The notes: a model not told the origin generated them from the sequence alone. 64,000 nucleotides of DNA from Deltaproteobacteria bacterium (GCA_016713665.1 JADJOR010000008.1:1-64000), one strand, 5' to 3'. Positions 39,101 through 47,234 are shown, numbered from the stretch's first letter. A program made the numbers and translations.

Positions 39101-39129
39101 TTGACGTTATTTTCCTCGAAAGATATAAC
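39101..39129 (+). promoter_or_regulatory. Sigma70-type promoter with embedded palindromic operator, upstream of the UGSC unit
   Basis: TTGACG and TATAAC are separated by exactly 17 bases, each differing from consensus at one position. This is the clearest promoter in the window. The spacer contains TTTTCCTCGAAAGA (39110-39123), an AT-rich imperfect palindrome nearly identical to TTTTCCTTGAAAAA at 40937 in front of the MarR gene. In DNA of this GC content the match stands out. A repressor bound here would block polymerase, so regulation by the nearby MarR protein is inferred. Confidence 0.75.
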
Positions 39130-39191
39130 CCGTCGGACGCCCACCCAGTCGCGGACGCTGCCCCGAGCCGTCCCCGGAAGCCGGAGTCGAC

Positions 39192-40286
39192 GTGTCCGCT
39201 GCCGCGATCGAAGCGCTTCCCGGGACGATCGACGCGGCCGACTGGCCCGAGCTCTCCTATCGACTCGGGCTGACCGACGGGCTCCCGACCTTTCCGCCGG
39301 ACCGCGCCCGCGTCGATCGGCTCGTCGCCGCGTCCGGCCTCGCCGCCGACCATCGCATCGGGACGATCCCGCCGGCCGGTCGCGTCGCGACCGTCGAGGC
39401 CGTCGCCGCCAATGCGGTGATGGCGGGCTGCCTGCCCGAGCATTTCCCGATCGTGCTCGTCGCCCTGCGTTCGATGCTCGAGCCGCGCTTCAATTTCGGC
39501 GGCGTCGTCACGACGACCCATCCCTGCTGGCCGCTCGTGATCGTCTCGGGTCGCGCCGTGACGGATCTCGGGATGGCGACGCGGGAGTCGGTCTTCAACG
39601 GCGGCGGCGCGCGGGCCAATCTCGCGATCGGCCGGGCGATCCGCCTCGTCACCTGGAATCTCGGGGGCGCCCATCCGCGGCAGCCGGTGCAGGAGATCAT
39701 GGGGCATCCCGGGCGCATGGCCTACTGCATCGCCGAGGAGCCCGAGCGGACGCCCTGGGAATCCCTCGGCCGATTCCGCGGCGCCGACGACGGCGCCGGC
39801 TCGGTCACGGTCTTCGCCTGCGAAGGACCGCAGATCTGCAATCCGTGGGGCATCGCGACGCGCGACGGGGAGAAGGTCGGCCTGCGCTGGCTCGAGCTCG
39901 TCGCCGACCAGATGAGCGGGCGCGGCAACTCGAATACCCACACGATGGGCGAGATCCTCGTCGTCTTCAATCCGGCGATGGCGCGGACGCTCTCGCGCGA
40001 GGGCTTCGATCGGGCGCGCATCCAGCAATTCCTCTTCGAGACCGCGCGCCGACGCCTGGGCGACATCCGGGTCGAGCCCGACGGGCGCCCGAGCGTCACG
40101 CAGGACGCCTACTATGAATGGTGGCCCGAGTCGGTCGATCAGAGCGATCCGGAAGCGATGGTCCCGGTCGTCTGGTCGCCGGAATCGATCCACATCGTGG
40201 TCGCCGGCGGCGACAGCATTCCCTGCGCCGCGATCTGTCCCTCCTGGGGCCATCTGGGCGGCTTCGCGATCACGAAGGCGCTCTGA
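39192..40286 (+). CDS. Conserved protein of unknown function, partner of the UGSC selenoprotein
   Basis: 364 residues, function unknown. Patterned motifs suggest a defined enzyme or ligand-binding fold: LGLTDGLPTFPPDRARVDRL near the start, ANAVMAGCLPEHFPIVLVAL, FNFGGVVTTTHPCWPLVIVS, GGARANLAIGRAIRLVTWNL, and a C-terminal IHIVVAGGDSIPCAAICPSW with two cysteines. No signal peptide or membrane segment, so cytoplasmic. GTG start with GGAG 5 nt upstream and the strong promoter 63 bases before. It ends 65 bases before the selenoprotein gene, and I infer that the two work together. Confidence 0.75.
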   Translation: MSAAAIEALPGTIDAADWPELSYRLGLTDGLPTFPPDRARVDRLVAASGLAADHRIGTIPPAGRVATVEAVAANAVMAGCLPEHFPIVLVALRSMLEPRFNFGGVVTTTHPCWPLVIVSGRAVTDLGMATRESVFNGGGARANLAIGRAIRLVTWNLGGAHPRQPVQEIMGHPGRMAYCIAEEPERTPWESLGRFRGADDGAGSVTVFACEGPQICNPWGIATRDGEKVGLRWLELVADQMSGRGNSNTHTMGEILVVFNPAMARTLSREGFDRARIQQFLFETARRRLGDIRVEPDGRPSVTQDAYYEWWPESVDQSDPEAMVPVVWSPESIHIVVAGGDSIPCAAICPSWGHLGGFAITKAL

Positions 40287-40351
40287 AGCCCCGCTGCCCG
40301 AACCCTGGCCGAGCCCCGATCGAACTCGAAACGAATCCGAAGGAGTGAAGC

Positions 40352-40912
40352 ATGATGAAGCTCGTCGACCCGCGCGGAACCCTCGAACGCCCCGGCAAGC
40401 GCCTCGCCCGGCGCGTCGGCGACCCCGCCCGCCTGCGGCGGATCGGCTTCCTCAGCAACGAGGCGGAGCATCCGACCGGGCCGCATTTCGTCGGCTACAC
40501 CCGCGTCCTCGGCCGCATGCTGAGCGAGCGGCTCGGCATCACCGACTTCCATCTCGAGATCAAGCCCGTCCTCTCGCGACCGGCCGAGCCGGACATGATC
40601 GCCCGCTTCCGGGGCTACGACGCGGTGGTCAACGGCCTGGCAAAATGAGGGTCCTGTACGTCGGGCAGTTTGCTCGACGCAGTGCACCTGGAAGAGCAGG
40701 GAACGCCCTCGCTCACGTTCGTGACGGAGCCCTTCGAGAGCGCCGCCCGCACGCACGCGCGGCTGCGTGAGCTGCCGGACATCCCGCTCGTCATCATCCC
40801 GTCGGACTACCTCGACCGGTCCGACGAGGCGGTCGCGGCGAAGCTCGGCCCGATGCTCGACGAGATCATCGCGAAGCTCGTCGGCGGGGACGGGGACGGG
40901 GACGGGAATTGA
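40352..40912 (+). CDS. UGSC-family selenoprotein (in-frame TGA read as selenocysteine at position 99)
   Basis: The frame opened by ATG 40352 (preceded by AAGGAG) runs 98 codons to TGA at 40646, then continues in the same frame for 87 sense codons to TGA at 40910-40912. The TGA is followed by GGG TCC TGT, giving Sec-Gly-Ser-Cys at 99-102, the redox motif that names the UGSC family. Both halves are one fold: IGFLSNEAEHPTGPHFVGYT, FRGYDAVVNGLAK before the Sec; SLLDAVHLEEQGTPSLTFVT and ELPDIPLVIIPSDYLD after it. A SECIS-like hairpin lies 10 nt after the TGA. Predicted cytoplasmic thiol/selenol oxidoreductase; substrate unknown. Normal gene callers would split or truncate it. Confidence 0.9.
40659..40679 (+). 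promoter_or_regulatory. Bacterial SECIS-like hairpin
   Basis: Immediately downstream of TGA 40646-40648, after a 10-nt spacer, CGUCGGGC (40659-40666) pairs with GCUCGACG (40672-40679) over 8 bp including one G-U wobble. The apical loop AGUUU has G at its second position followed by U, as required for SelB recognition in characterised bacterial elements. Position, stem length and loop composition all fit a bSECIS, which must lie inside the coding sequence just after the UGA. Confidence 0.85.
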
Positions 40913-40936
40913 CGGGACAGGGTCCCTGCGATTTTG

Positions 40937-40970
40937 TTTTCCTTGAAAAACATCCGGAATGACGTAGGCT
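40937..40970 (+). promoter_or_regulatory. Promoter with palindromic operator in front of the MarR gene
   Basis: TTTTCCTTGAAAAA (40937-40950) repeats the element found in the promoter at 39110, with 11 of 14 positions identical. TTGAAA (40943-40948) within it can serve as a -35 box, 16 bases before TAGGCT (40965-40970), a weaker -10. The arrangement fits autoregulation by the MarR protein encoded 29 bases downstream. Binding is inferred from the repeated element only. Confidence 0.6.
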
Positions 40971-40998
40971 CGCGTCGCCCCGCCGGAGAACGCTCGCC

Positions 40999-41532
40999 AT
41001 GAAATGGGTCCAGCACATCGTCGAGACCCTGTCCCAGGACGATCCCGCTCGCGATCTCTCCGCGCTGCCGCCCCTGGTCCGACTCGGCCGGATCTCGCTT
41101 CTGATGAGCGAGCGGCAGAAGAACGTGCTCAAGCCCTTCGGCCTGACGCCGAGCGAGTACAGCATCCTCGGCAGCCTGCGGCGCGCGGGCGGCGCACGCC
41201 TGCTCAAGCCCGGCGACCTCTACAACGTCGTGGGGTGCAGCCCGGGCGGGCTCACGAAGATGATCGACCGGCTCGAGCAGCGCGGCCTCGTGCGCCGCGC
41301 GGCGGACGCGGCCGACGGGCGCTGTGCTCCGCTGCGGCTGACGGCGAAGGGGACGGCCCTCGAGAAGGCCGCCCTCGAGGCCTACGTCGAGAGCGCGGAC
41401 GAGCTGATGGATGCGCTCCCGAAATCCGAGCTCGCGCGGATCGACGCCGCCCTCGAGGTCCTGCTCGACTGCTTCGAGCCCGAGGAAGACGCGCCCCGGA
41501 TCGCCCGGCGCGCGAGCGGGCGATCGCGCTGA
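40999..41532 (+). CDS. MarR-family transcriptional regulator
   Basis: 177-residue winged-helix repressor. LKPFGLTPSEYSILGSLRRA is the helix preceding the DNA-binding domain; LLKPGDLYNVVGCSPGGLTK and MIDRLEQRGLVRRA form the helix-turn-helix and start of the wing, with DAADGRCAPLRLTAKG completing it. Proteins of this family usually bind small aromatic ligands or sense oxidants, and repress neighbouring genes. It lies between the selenoprotein gene and an amidohydrolase gene, with matching palindromes before itself and before the UGSC unit. Confidence 0.92.
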   Translation: MKWVQHIVETLSQDDPARDLSALPPLVRLGRISLLMSERQKNVLKPFGLTPSEYSILGSLRRAGGARLLKPGDLYNVVGCSPGGLTKMIDRLEQRGLVRRAADAADGRCAPLRLTAKGTALEKAALEAYVESADELMDALPKSELARIDAALEVLLDCFEPEEDAPRIARRASGRSR

Positions 41533-41612
41533 AGACCATGCGCTGATCGAAGCGCCGCGATCGTTCGAGCTCCGAGCGTCCGCTGCGCAGCCGATCGAAA
41601 AGGAGACGGGAA

Positions 41613-43346
41613 ATGGCTTACGACCTGCTGATCACGAACGGCCTCGTCGTCGACGGTACGGGCTTGCCGCGCAAGCGCGCCGACGTGGCGATCCAGGGCG
41701 GCCGCATCGTCGGCGTCGGTCGCTTCGATGCCGCCGGTGCGCGCCGGGTCATCGACGCGAAGGGCCGGATCGTCGCCCCCGGCATCGTCGATCCGCATAC
41801 CCACTACGATCCCCAGCTGACCTTCGAACCCTTCGCGACCTCGTCCTGCTACCACGGCGTCACGACCGTCGTCACCGGCAATTGCGGCTTCTCCGTCGCC
41901 CCGACCCGCGCCGACGACCGCCCCTTCATCACGCAGATCTTCGGTCGCGTCGAGGACATGAGCCCGGGCTCGCTGGCGGCGATCCCCTGGGACTTCGAGA
42001 CCTTCCCGGAGTTCATGACCGCGCGAAGCGGTCACCTCGGCATCAACGCGGGCTTCTACGTCGGCCACAGCAATCTGCGCCGCTGGGTCATGGGCGATGC
42101 CTGCTTCGAGCGCGAGGCGACCGCCGACGAGGTCGAGCGCATGCGCGCGCTCGTGCGGGAGGCGATGCAAGCGGGCGCCGCCGGCCTCTCCTCGTCGCAT
42201 GCGCCGACCCATCTCGATTCGCTCGATCGCCCGGTGCCGAGCCGACTCGCGTCGCGCGAGGAGCTCGAGTCCCTCGTTTCCGAGGTCGGCCGCTCGAATG
42301 GCGGCTCGATCTCGTACCTGCCCTACAGCTCGATCGGCGGCCTCGACGAGGCCGACGGCGATTTCCTGATCCGCCTCGCCCTGGCGAGCCGGCTCCCGAT
42401 CATCATCCAGGGCCTCGGCGCGCGCAGCAAGGTCGACGCGCCGACGGCGACCTGGGATCACTGCGTGACCTACCTCGAGCGCGCGCGCAAGCAGGGCGCC
42501 GGCGTCTTCTCGATGCTGATGGCGCGACCCTTCAATCGCCGCTTCAGCCTGGCCGAGGGGACGAGCCTCTACGAAGGCGTGCCGGCCTTCAATCGCATCT
42601 TCGCCGAGGCGAAGACCATCGACGCGCGGATCGCGATGCTCGGCGATGCCGCCTATCGCGACTCGATCCGACGCGCGGTCGAGAATCCGAACAAGGACGC
42701 CTCGCGTGGCTCGACGCTGCCGCCGCCGCATTTCGACAACGTCCAGATCTACCGCGCCGGCAAGCCGGAGAACCAGGCCCGCATCGGTCGCTCGATGACG
42801 GAGATCGCCGCGGAGCGCGGCCTCGCGCCGATGGATGCGATGATCGAGATCGCCCTGTCGGAGGCCCTCGACGTCGAGTTCGTCTGGCGGACCGAGACCG
42901 ACGCCTGGCGCGAGGGGACCTACCGCGCCTCGATCCATCCCCACATGATCATCGGCGTCTCGGACGGCGGCGCCCATCTCGGGCGCGACGACGGCTCGGA
43001 CTGGAGCTCGTACTTCCTGCGCTACTGGGTCCGCGAGTGGGGCAAGTGGGAGCTCGAAGAGGCGATCCGCCAGATGACGCAGCAGCCCGCGGCGCTCCTC
43101 GGACTCTTCGACCGGGGCATGCTGCTCCCGGGTTACGCTGCGGACCTCATGATCTTCGACGCCGACGAGATCGGTCCGGGCCGCAAGGAATTCGTGCGTG
43201 ACTTCCCGAACGGAGAGGGGCGCTGGTCGAGCCGGCCGGAGGGGATGTACGCCACGATCGTGAACGGCGTCCCGATCGTGCTCGACGGCGAACGGACCGA
43301 CGACTGCGGCCTGCCCGGCCAGGTCCTGCGCCCGCGGACCGCCTGA
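41613..43346 (+). CDS. N-acyl-D-amino-acid deacylase-like amidohydrolase
   Basis: 577-residue amidohydrolase, distantly similar to the one at 28389. YDLLITNGLVVDGTGLPRKR starts the sandwich domain; GIVDPHTHYDPQ gives metal ligands H62 and H64; VTGNCGFSVAP, LSSSHAPTHLD and MIIGVSDGGAHLGRDDGSD are conserved barrel motifs, the last with the catalytic Asp; GYAADLMIFDADEIG closes the fold. AAGGAGACGGG precedes the ATG. It follows the MarR gene by 80 bases and precedes the TauD gene by 14, suggesting an operon. Confidence 0.9.
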   Translation: MAYDLLITNGLVVDGTGLPRKRADVAIQGGRIVGVGRFDAAGARRVIDAKGRIVAPGIVDPHTHYDPQLTFEPFATSSCYHGVTTVVTGNCGFSVAPTRADDRPFITQIFGRVEDMSPGSLAAIPWDFETFPEFMTARSGHLGINAGFYVGHSNLRRWVMGDACFEREATADEVERMRALVREAMQAGAAGLSSSHAPTHLDSLDRPVPSRLASREELESLVSEVGRSNGGSISYLPYSSIGGLDEADGDFLIRLALASRLPIIIQGLGARSKVDAPTATWDHCVTYLERARKQGAGVFSMLMARPFNRRFSLAEGTSLYEGVPAFNRIFAEAKTIDARIAMLGDAAYRDSIRRAVENPNKDASRGSTLPPPHFDNVQIYRAGKPENQARIGRSMTEIAAERGLAPMDAMIEIALSEALDVEFVWRTETDAWREGTYRASIHPHMIIGVSDGGAHLGRDDGSDWSSYFLRYWVREWGKWELEEAIRQMTQQPAALLGLFDRGMLLPGYAADLMIFDADEIGPGRKEFVRDFPNGEGRWSSRPEGMYATIVNGVPIVLDGERTDDCGLPGQVLRPRTA

Positions 43347-43360
43347 AGCGAGGGGGCGTC

Positions 43361-44212
43361 ATGGGATTCGAGGTCCGTCCCCTCGCGCCGATCGGCGCCG
43401 AGATCTGCGGGCTCGCGCTCGGCCGCGGCCTGGCCGACGCGGACTTCGAAGACCTCCGCCGGACCATCGTCGAGCACGGCGTCGTCGTCCTGCACGACCA
43501 GCATCTGACGCCGGCGCAACACGTCGCCCTCGGCCGCCGCTTCGGCGAGCCCGAGCGCGGGGCCTTCAACGAGGACACGCCGGATCCCGAGCTGATCCTG
43601 CTCACGAACCGCGGACGCGACGGGCAGATCCTCCCCGCCGACGACGTGCGCATGCGGCTCGTGAACATCAACGAGGGCTGGCATACCGACAGCTCGTTCC
43701 GGCCGATCCCCGCGACGTTCTCGCTCTTCGCGGCCGTCGTCGTCCCGCCGGTCGGGGGAGACACGTTCTTCGCGAGCCTGCGCGTCGCCTGGGAGGCGCT
43801 CACGCCGACGGAGCAGGACTCCGTCCGCGGCCTCGTCGGGCTCCACGACTACAAGAAGGCGTTCCTGCGCTTCGGCAGCACGGTGCCCGGCAATCCGATC
43901 TTCGATCTCCCGGTCGTCCGGCATCCGCTCGTCCGCCGCCATCCCGAGAGCGGCGAGACGACGCTCTACACGAGCGAGCACGTGATGGGAATCGAGGGCA
44001 TGACCGACGACGAGGCGCGGCCGATCCTCGAGCGATTGCTGCGGGTCGCGATCGCGCCGGAGCGCGTCTATCGCCATACCTTCCGCGTCGGCGATCTCGT
44101 GATCTGGGACAACCGCCACATGATCCACCGCGCCCAGGGCTTCGATCAGGAGCACGTCCGCGTGATGCACCACGTCCGGATCGCCGGCACGGAGCCGGTG
44201 GTGGCGGCCTGA
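43361..44212 (+). CDS. TauD/TfdA-family Fe(II)/2-oxoglutarate dioxygenase
   Basis: 283 residues. The facial triad is visible: H108 and D110 in NEGWHTDSSF and H256 in IHRAQGF, with the 2-oxoglutarate-binding Arg about 11 residues later (R267). FEVRPLAPIGAEICGLALGR is the family N-terminus. Such enzymes hydroxylate taurine, phenoxyacetates, quaternary amines and many other carboxylates. Its place directly after the amidohydrolase suggests successive steps on one compound, but the substrate is unknown. ATG placed at MGFEVRP. Confidence 0.92.
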   Translation: MGFEVRPLAPIGAEICGLALGRGLADADFEDLRRTIVEHGVVVLHDQHLTPAQHVALGRRFGEPERGAFNEDTPDPELILLTNRGRDGQILPADDVRMRLVNINEGWHTDSSFRPIPATFSLFAAVVVPPVGGDTFFASLRVAWEALTPTEQDSVRGLVGLHDYKKAFLRFGSTVPGNPIFDLPVVRHPLVRRHPESGETTLYTSEHVMGIEGMTDDEARPILERLLRVAIAPERVYRHTFRVGDLVIWDNRHMIHRAQGFDQEHVRVMHHVRIAGTEPVVAA

Positions 44213-44286
44213 TCGGACACGCGTCCCGGCGCCCGGTCACCTCCCCGCCCTGCGCCGCTCCTTCCGTCACGCCCTCTCGACTTCCG

Positions 44287-45363
44287 TCACCGCAGCGTGA
44301 CGCGCCAGGCTCGCCGCGCACCGCGGGCTGCCTCCTCGAGCTCGCCCGCCTCGACGTCGCGCACGTCGTCTTCCACGCGCAGGCGCGCCTCGATGCGATC
44401 GAGATCCGCCGCTCGCTTCGCTTCGAATCCGAGCTCGAGCACCAGAGCACGACATCCGGTCGCGGGATCGATCGCCTCGGCGCGGGCAACCTCGCTGCGG
44501 ATCAGCGCGCCGCCGGGCGGGAGACCGACGAGGAGGCGCTGGGTGAAGTCGACGACGCGACCCGGGTCGGCCGGACAACGCGCGGCTTCGGTCGCCGGGT
44601 CGTGGGCGGGTGGCAGGTCCGCGGCGGTGAGGCGCGCTTCACCCTCGCCGGGAACGGGGGCGATGCGCTCCCAGCTCGTCTTGCCGGGCGGCAGTCGGAT
44701 CGACTGCGTCGCCGAGGCGTAGAGGCTGTAGTGCTTCAGCTCGAAGACGATCCGCTTGACCAGGAGCTCGCCGGCCGCGTTGCGCCCGAGCCAGATCTCC
44801 TCTTCGCGCGAACGGTCCGAACCGCCTCCGTCCTCGGCCGAAAGCGAGCCGAGATCGCGGACGGCGACGAGCATCCAGCCGGCCTCACAGCGCTGGCCCG
44901 AGAGGCTGGCGAAGACCGGGAGCGGCGGCCCGAGCTCGGCCAGCGCGGTGAGCCGCCGGCTCTCGTCGTGGGCGAGCTCGGGCGGCAGCCGTTCGCGCAG
45001 GGCGAGCGACCACCACCGGAAATAGCGATCGGGGTCGCGGCCAGCGAGCTCGCGCGCGAAGGCGATCACGGCCTCGCGCGGGACCTGCCACCAGGCCTCG
45101 GGCTGTCCCGTCCCCTGCTCGATCTGGAGCCGGACAGGGCTCCCGTGGCCATCGGGCGCCGGCCGGCCGAGGACGGCGGCGGCCAGAGGGTGGCTCGCGA
45201 GGGCGAAGGTGCCCGAGAGATCGGGGCAGGCAGCGCCGGGACCGTGCGGATTCCGGGTGGGAATCGCTTCGAAACCCGCGGGAGGCGCTTCCCCATAACA
45301 ATTCGGCAGGAGCGCGATCGAAGCGGCCAGCAGCAGCGCTCGGAGCAGGACGCGACGCGTCAT
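44287..45363 (-). CDS. Hypothetical lipoprotein
   Basis: 358 residues; family not recognised. The N-terminal LLRALLLAASIALLPNC is a signal with a plausible lipidation Cys, although PN before Cys is not an ideal lipobox. The mature protein has a Cys pair region (AACPDLSGTFALASHPLAAA), a WQVPREAVIAFARELAGRDP segment and a repeated beta pattern; ACPDLSGTF resembles the opening of small bacterial lipoproteins that carry a 'CPDLSG.Y' motif. Start chosen at MTRRVLLRAL to leave a normal signal; 12 residues could be added upstream. Confidence 0.6.
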   Translation of the reverse strand: MTRRVLLRALLLAASIALLPNCYGEAPPAGFEAIPTRNPHGPGAACPDLSGTFALASHPLAAAVLGRPAPDGHGSPVRLQIEQGTGQPEAWWQVPREAVIAFARELAGRDPDRYFRWWSLALRERLPPELAHDESRRLTALAELGPPLPVFASLSGQRCEAGWMLVAVRDLGSLSAEDGGGSDRSREEEIWLGRNAAGELLVKRIVFELKHYSLYASATQSIRLPPGKTSWERIAPVPGEGEARLTAADLPPAHDPATEAARCPADPGRVVDFTQRLLVGLPPGGALIRSEVARAEAIDPATGCRALVLELGFEAKRAADLDRIEARLRVEDDVRDVEAGELEEAARGARRAWRVTLR

Positions 45364-45729
45364 CGGATCGTTCGATTCACCTTCCTGGGCGGGCCGCATG
45401 ACGGTAGCGGACGGAGTCGGCGGATCGGTTCGACACCCCCTCGATCGAAGATCCGCCCCCCCGACGGGCCCTCTCGCCAGATTCTGTTAGCCTCCCGGTT
45501 CGAGTGGTCTCCGATCGGGCCTCGGCAATGGTTTCCGAGCCAATCCCCGCTTCCCTTCGAAAGCCCCCTTGAAGCTCCGTTTCCGTCCGAAGCGACGCCT
45601 TCGCAAGAGTCCTCGCCAGGCAGGAGCGGTGTTTGTCAAAGCGATGGAACGCCGTCTGGATCGTCCGGACCCGTGACCGGAGCAGTCCGTGGCCGCGCAA
45701 ACGAGCATGAGCCACGAGGAATCCCGTAA
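45364..45729. other. Long intergenic region: divergent control region and 5' leader of the RRM gene
   Basis: No gene is supported in these 366 bases. It lies between divergently transcribed genes. A hairpin with CGGATC/GATCCG and TTCGA/TCGAA stems (45421-45455, GG bulge) is present. The half nearest the RRM gene is somewhat richer in A and T than average and ends in GAGGAATCCCG before the TTG start. Glycine-rich RRM genes often carry long leaders that respond to cold; that is an inference here. Confidence 0.5.
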
Positions 45730-46062
45730 TTGAGCAAGAAGATCTATGTCGGCAACCTTCCCTTTTCTGCCAACGAGCAAGACCTGCGTGAGCTGTTCGA
45801 GCGCCACGGCAGCATCGACTCCATCAACGTCATCATGGACCGTGAGACGGGTCGACCGCGTGGCTTCGCCTTCGTCGAGATGAGCGACGCGGCGTCGGCC
45901 AGCAACGCGATCCGCGCCCTCGATGGCAGCGACATGGGTGGCCGTGCGCTGCGTGTCAACGAGGCCGAGGATCGGCGTGGTGGTGGTGGTGGCGGCGGCG
46001 GCGGTGGTGGCCGCGGCGGCGATCGCGACGGCGGAGGGGGCGGCGGCCGCTTCCGACGCTAG
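45730..46062 (+). CDS. Glycine-rich RRM RNA-binding protein
   Basis: 110 residues: one RNA-recognition motif followed by a glycine-rich tail. RNP2 is KIYVGNLPF and RNP1 is RGFAFVEM, both with the aromatic residues that stack on RNA bases. The tail (about 82-110) is mainly Gly with a few Arg and Asp, ending GGGRFRR. These proteins act as RNA chaperones or stabilisers, often cold-induced. TTG start, supported by GAGGAA upstream and by MSKKIYVGNL matching the family start. A clear intrinsic terminator follows 19 bases after the stop. Confidence 0.95.
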   Translation: MSKKIYVGNLPFSANEQDLRELFERHGSIDSINVIMDRETGRPRGFAFVEMSDAASASNAIRALDGSDMGGRALRVNEAEDRRGGGGGGGGGGGRGGDRDGGGGGGRFRR

Positions 46063-46081
46063 TTCGTCGATTGGATGATTG

Positions 46082-46123
46082 CGGGAGGTGGGCGCCGACG
46101 GCGCTCGCCTCCCGTTTTCTTTT
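46082..46123 (+). terminator. Rho-independent terminator of the RRM gene
   Basis: A 15-bp stem (46082-46096 with 46100-46114, two G-U pairs) closed by a 3-base loop is followed by TTTTCTTTT. It has the right position, 20 bases after the RRM stop codon, and is the only canonical intrinsic terminator I found in the window. It also separates the gene from the convergent quinone oxidoreductase gene. Confidence 0.93.
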
Positions 46124-46154
46124 CGGGACGCATGAGCCCGGGCGCCGGCCGGGA

Positions 46155-47234
46155 TCATCGCCGACGCGCGACTTCCACCACGACCCTTCCGACGGCTTCG
46201 CGGCGGGCGAGGGCTTCGAGACCGCTCGGAAGCTCTTCGAAGCCGAGTCGAAGCCCGACGACCGGTCGCAGGGCCCCGCGACCGATGGAATCGACCAGTC
46301 TCGCGTGGATCCGATCGCCCAGCGTGCGCGGCGCGCGATTCATGCCCGGCATGCTTCGCTTGAGCGCTCGACTCGTCGCCTCGTCCCGATATCCGAGCGA
46401 GAAGGGGACGAGCGAGAAGTTCCCCCATCCGATCGCCCGGGGCACGATCGACGGCTGGTCGCCGACGGTCTTGTCCGAGACGAACCCGAGCATCACATAG
46501 CGCCCGCCATACGCCATGCAGTCCATCGACTGCTTCTGGACCGCGACGCCGACGCCATCGAACACGACGTCGACGCCTCGGCCATCCGTCCAATCGAGAA
46601 TCGGCTCGAGGAATCGCTGCTCCCGGTAGTCGATCGCGATCTCCGCCCCGAGCTCCCGGCACAGGGCGAGCTTCGCGTTCGACCCCGCCGTGGCGACCAC
46701 GCGCGCGCCCTGCTGCACGGCGAGCTGGATCGCGGCGGACCCCGCCCCACCTCCTCCTGCGTGAATCAGGACCGTCTCGCCGGGCGCGAGCTTCGCACGC
46801 TCGAGCAGCCCCATGGCCGCCAGGTGGAAGGGCATCAAGATTGCCGCGGCCTCCGGAATTCCGATCGATTCCGGAATGTCGAAGGTCGTGTCCGGACTGG
46901 CGATCGCCCACTCGGCATAGCCCCCGATCGCGGTGGGCAGGATCGCGGCCACGCGACGCCCCATCCACGTCTCGGCGCCCGCGCCACAGGCATCGACGAT
47001 CCCCATCACCTCCATGCCCGGGCTGTAGGGCAGCTGCGGGCGCATGAACATGACGCCCCCGTTGATCCGCTCGATGTCGTGGATGTTGAGCGCCAGGGCC
47101 TGGACCCGGATCCGGATCTCGCCCTCCCCCGGCGTCGGAATCGCGATCCCGTCCTCGAGTCGGAGCACGTCGGCGATCGGACCGTATTCGTGGATCCGCC
47201 AGGCTCGCATCGTCTCCGTCGCGCTCGTGCTCAC
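46155..47234 (-). CDS. Zinc-free quinone oxidoreductase-like MDR dehydrogenase
   Basis: 359 residues of the medium-chain reductase superfamily. MRAWRIHEYGPIADVLRLED is the N-terminus; LALNIHDIERINGGVMF and PYSPGMEVMGIVDACG mark the catalytic domain; VLIHAGGGGAGSAAIQLAVQ is the NADPH site and GAEIAIDYREQ the next strand. No zinc-binding cysteines are seen, so it is likely a quinone or enoyl reductase. GTG start overlaps the sulfotransferase stop by four bases (GTGA), indicating coupling. The C-terminal end RREAVGRVVVEVARRR is typical. Confidence 0.88.
   Translation of the reverse strand: MSTSATETMRAWRIHEYGPIADVLRLEDGIAIPTPGEGEIRIRVQALALNIHDIERINGGVMFMRPQLPYSPGMEVMGIVDACGAGAETWMGRRVAAILPTAIGGYAEWAIASPDTTFDIPESIGIPEAAAILMPFHLAAMGLLERAKLAPGETVLIHAGGGGAGSAAIQLAVQQGARVVATAGSNAKLALCRELGAEIAIDYREQRFLEPILDWTDGRGVDVVFDGVGVAVQKQSMDCMAYGGRYVMLGFVSDKTVGDQPSIVPRAIGWGNFSLVPFSLGYRDEATSRALKRSMPGMNRAPRTLGDRIHARLVDSIGRGALRPVVGLRLGFEELPSGLEALARREAVGRVVVEVARRR

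Noticed and set aside
40646..40648. TGA inside the gene at 40352 read as an ordinary stop or nonsense mutation
   Set aside because: The frame continues without interruption, the next codons encode Gly-Ser-Cys as in UGSC proteins, and a SECIS-like hairpin has the right spacing. A mutation would not create these together.
45421..45455. Possible tRNA suggested by a GGTTCGA stretch
   Set aside because: No acceptor stem, anticodon arm or CCA could be placed; the stretch forms only a simple hairpin.
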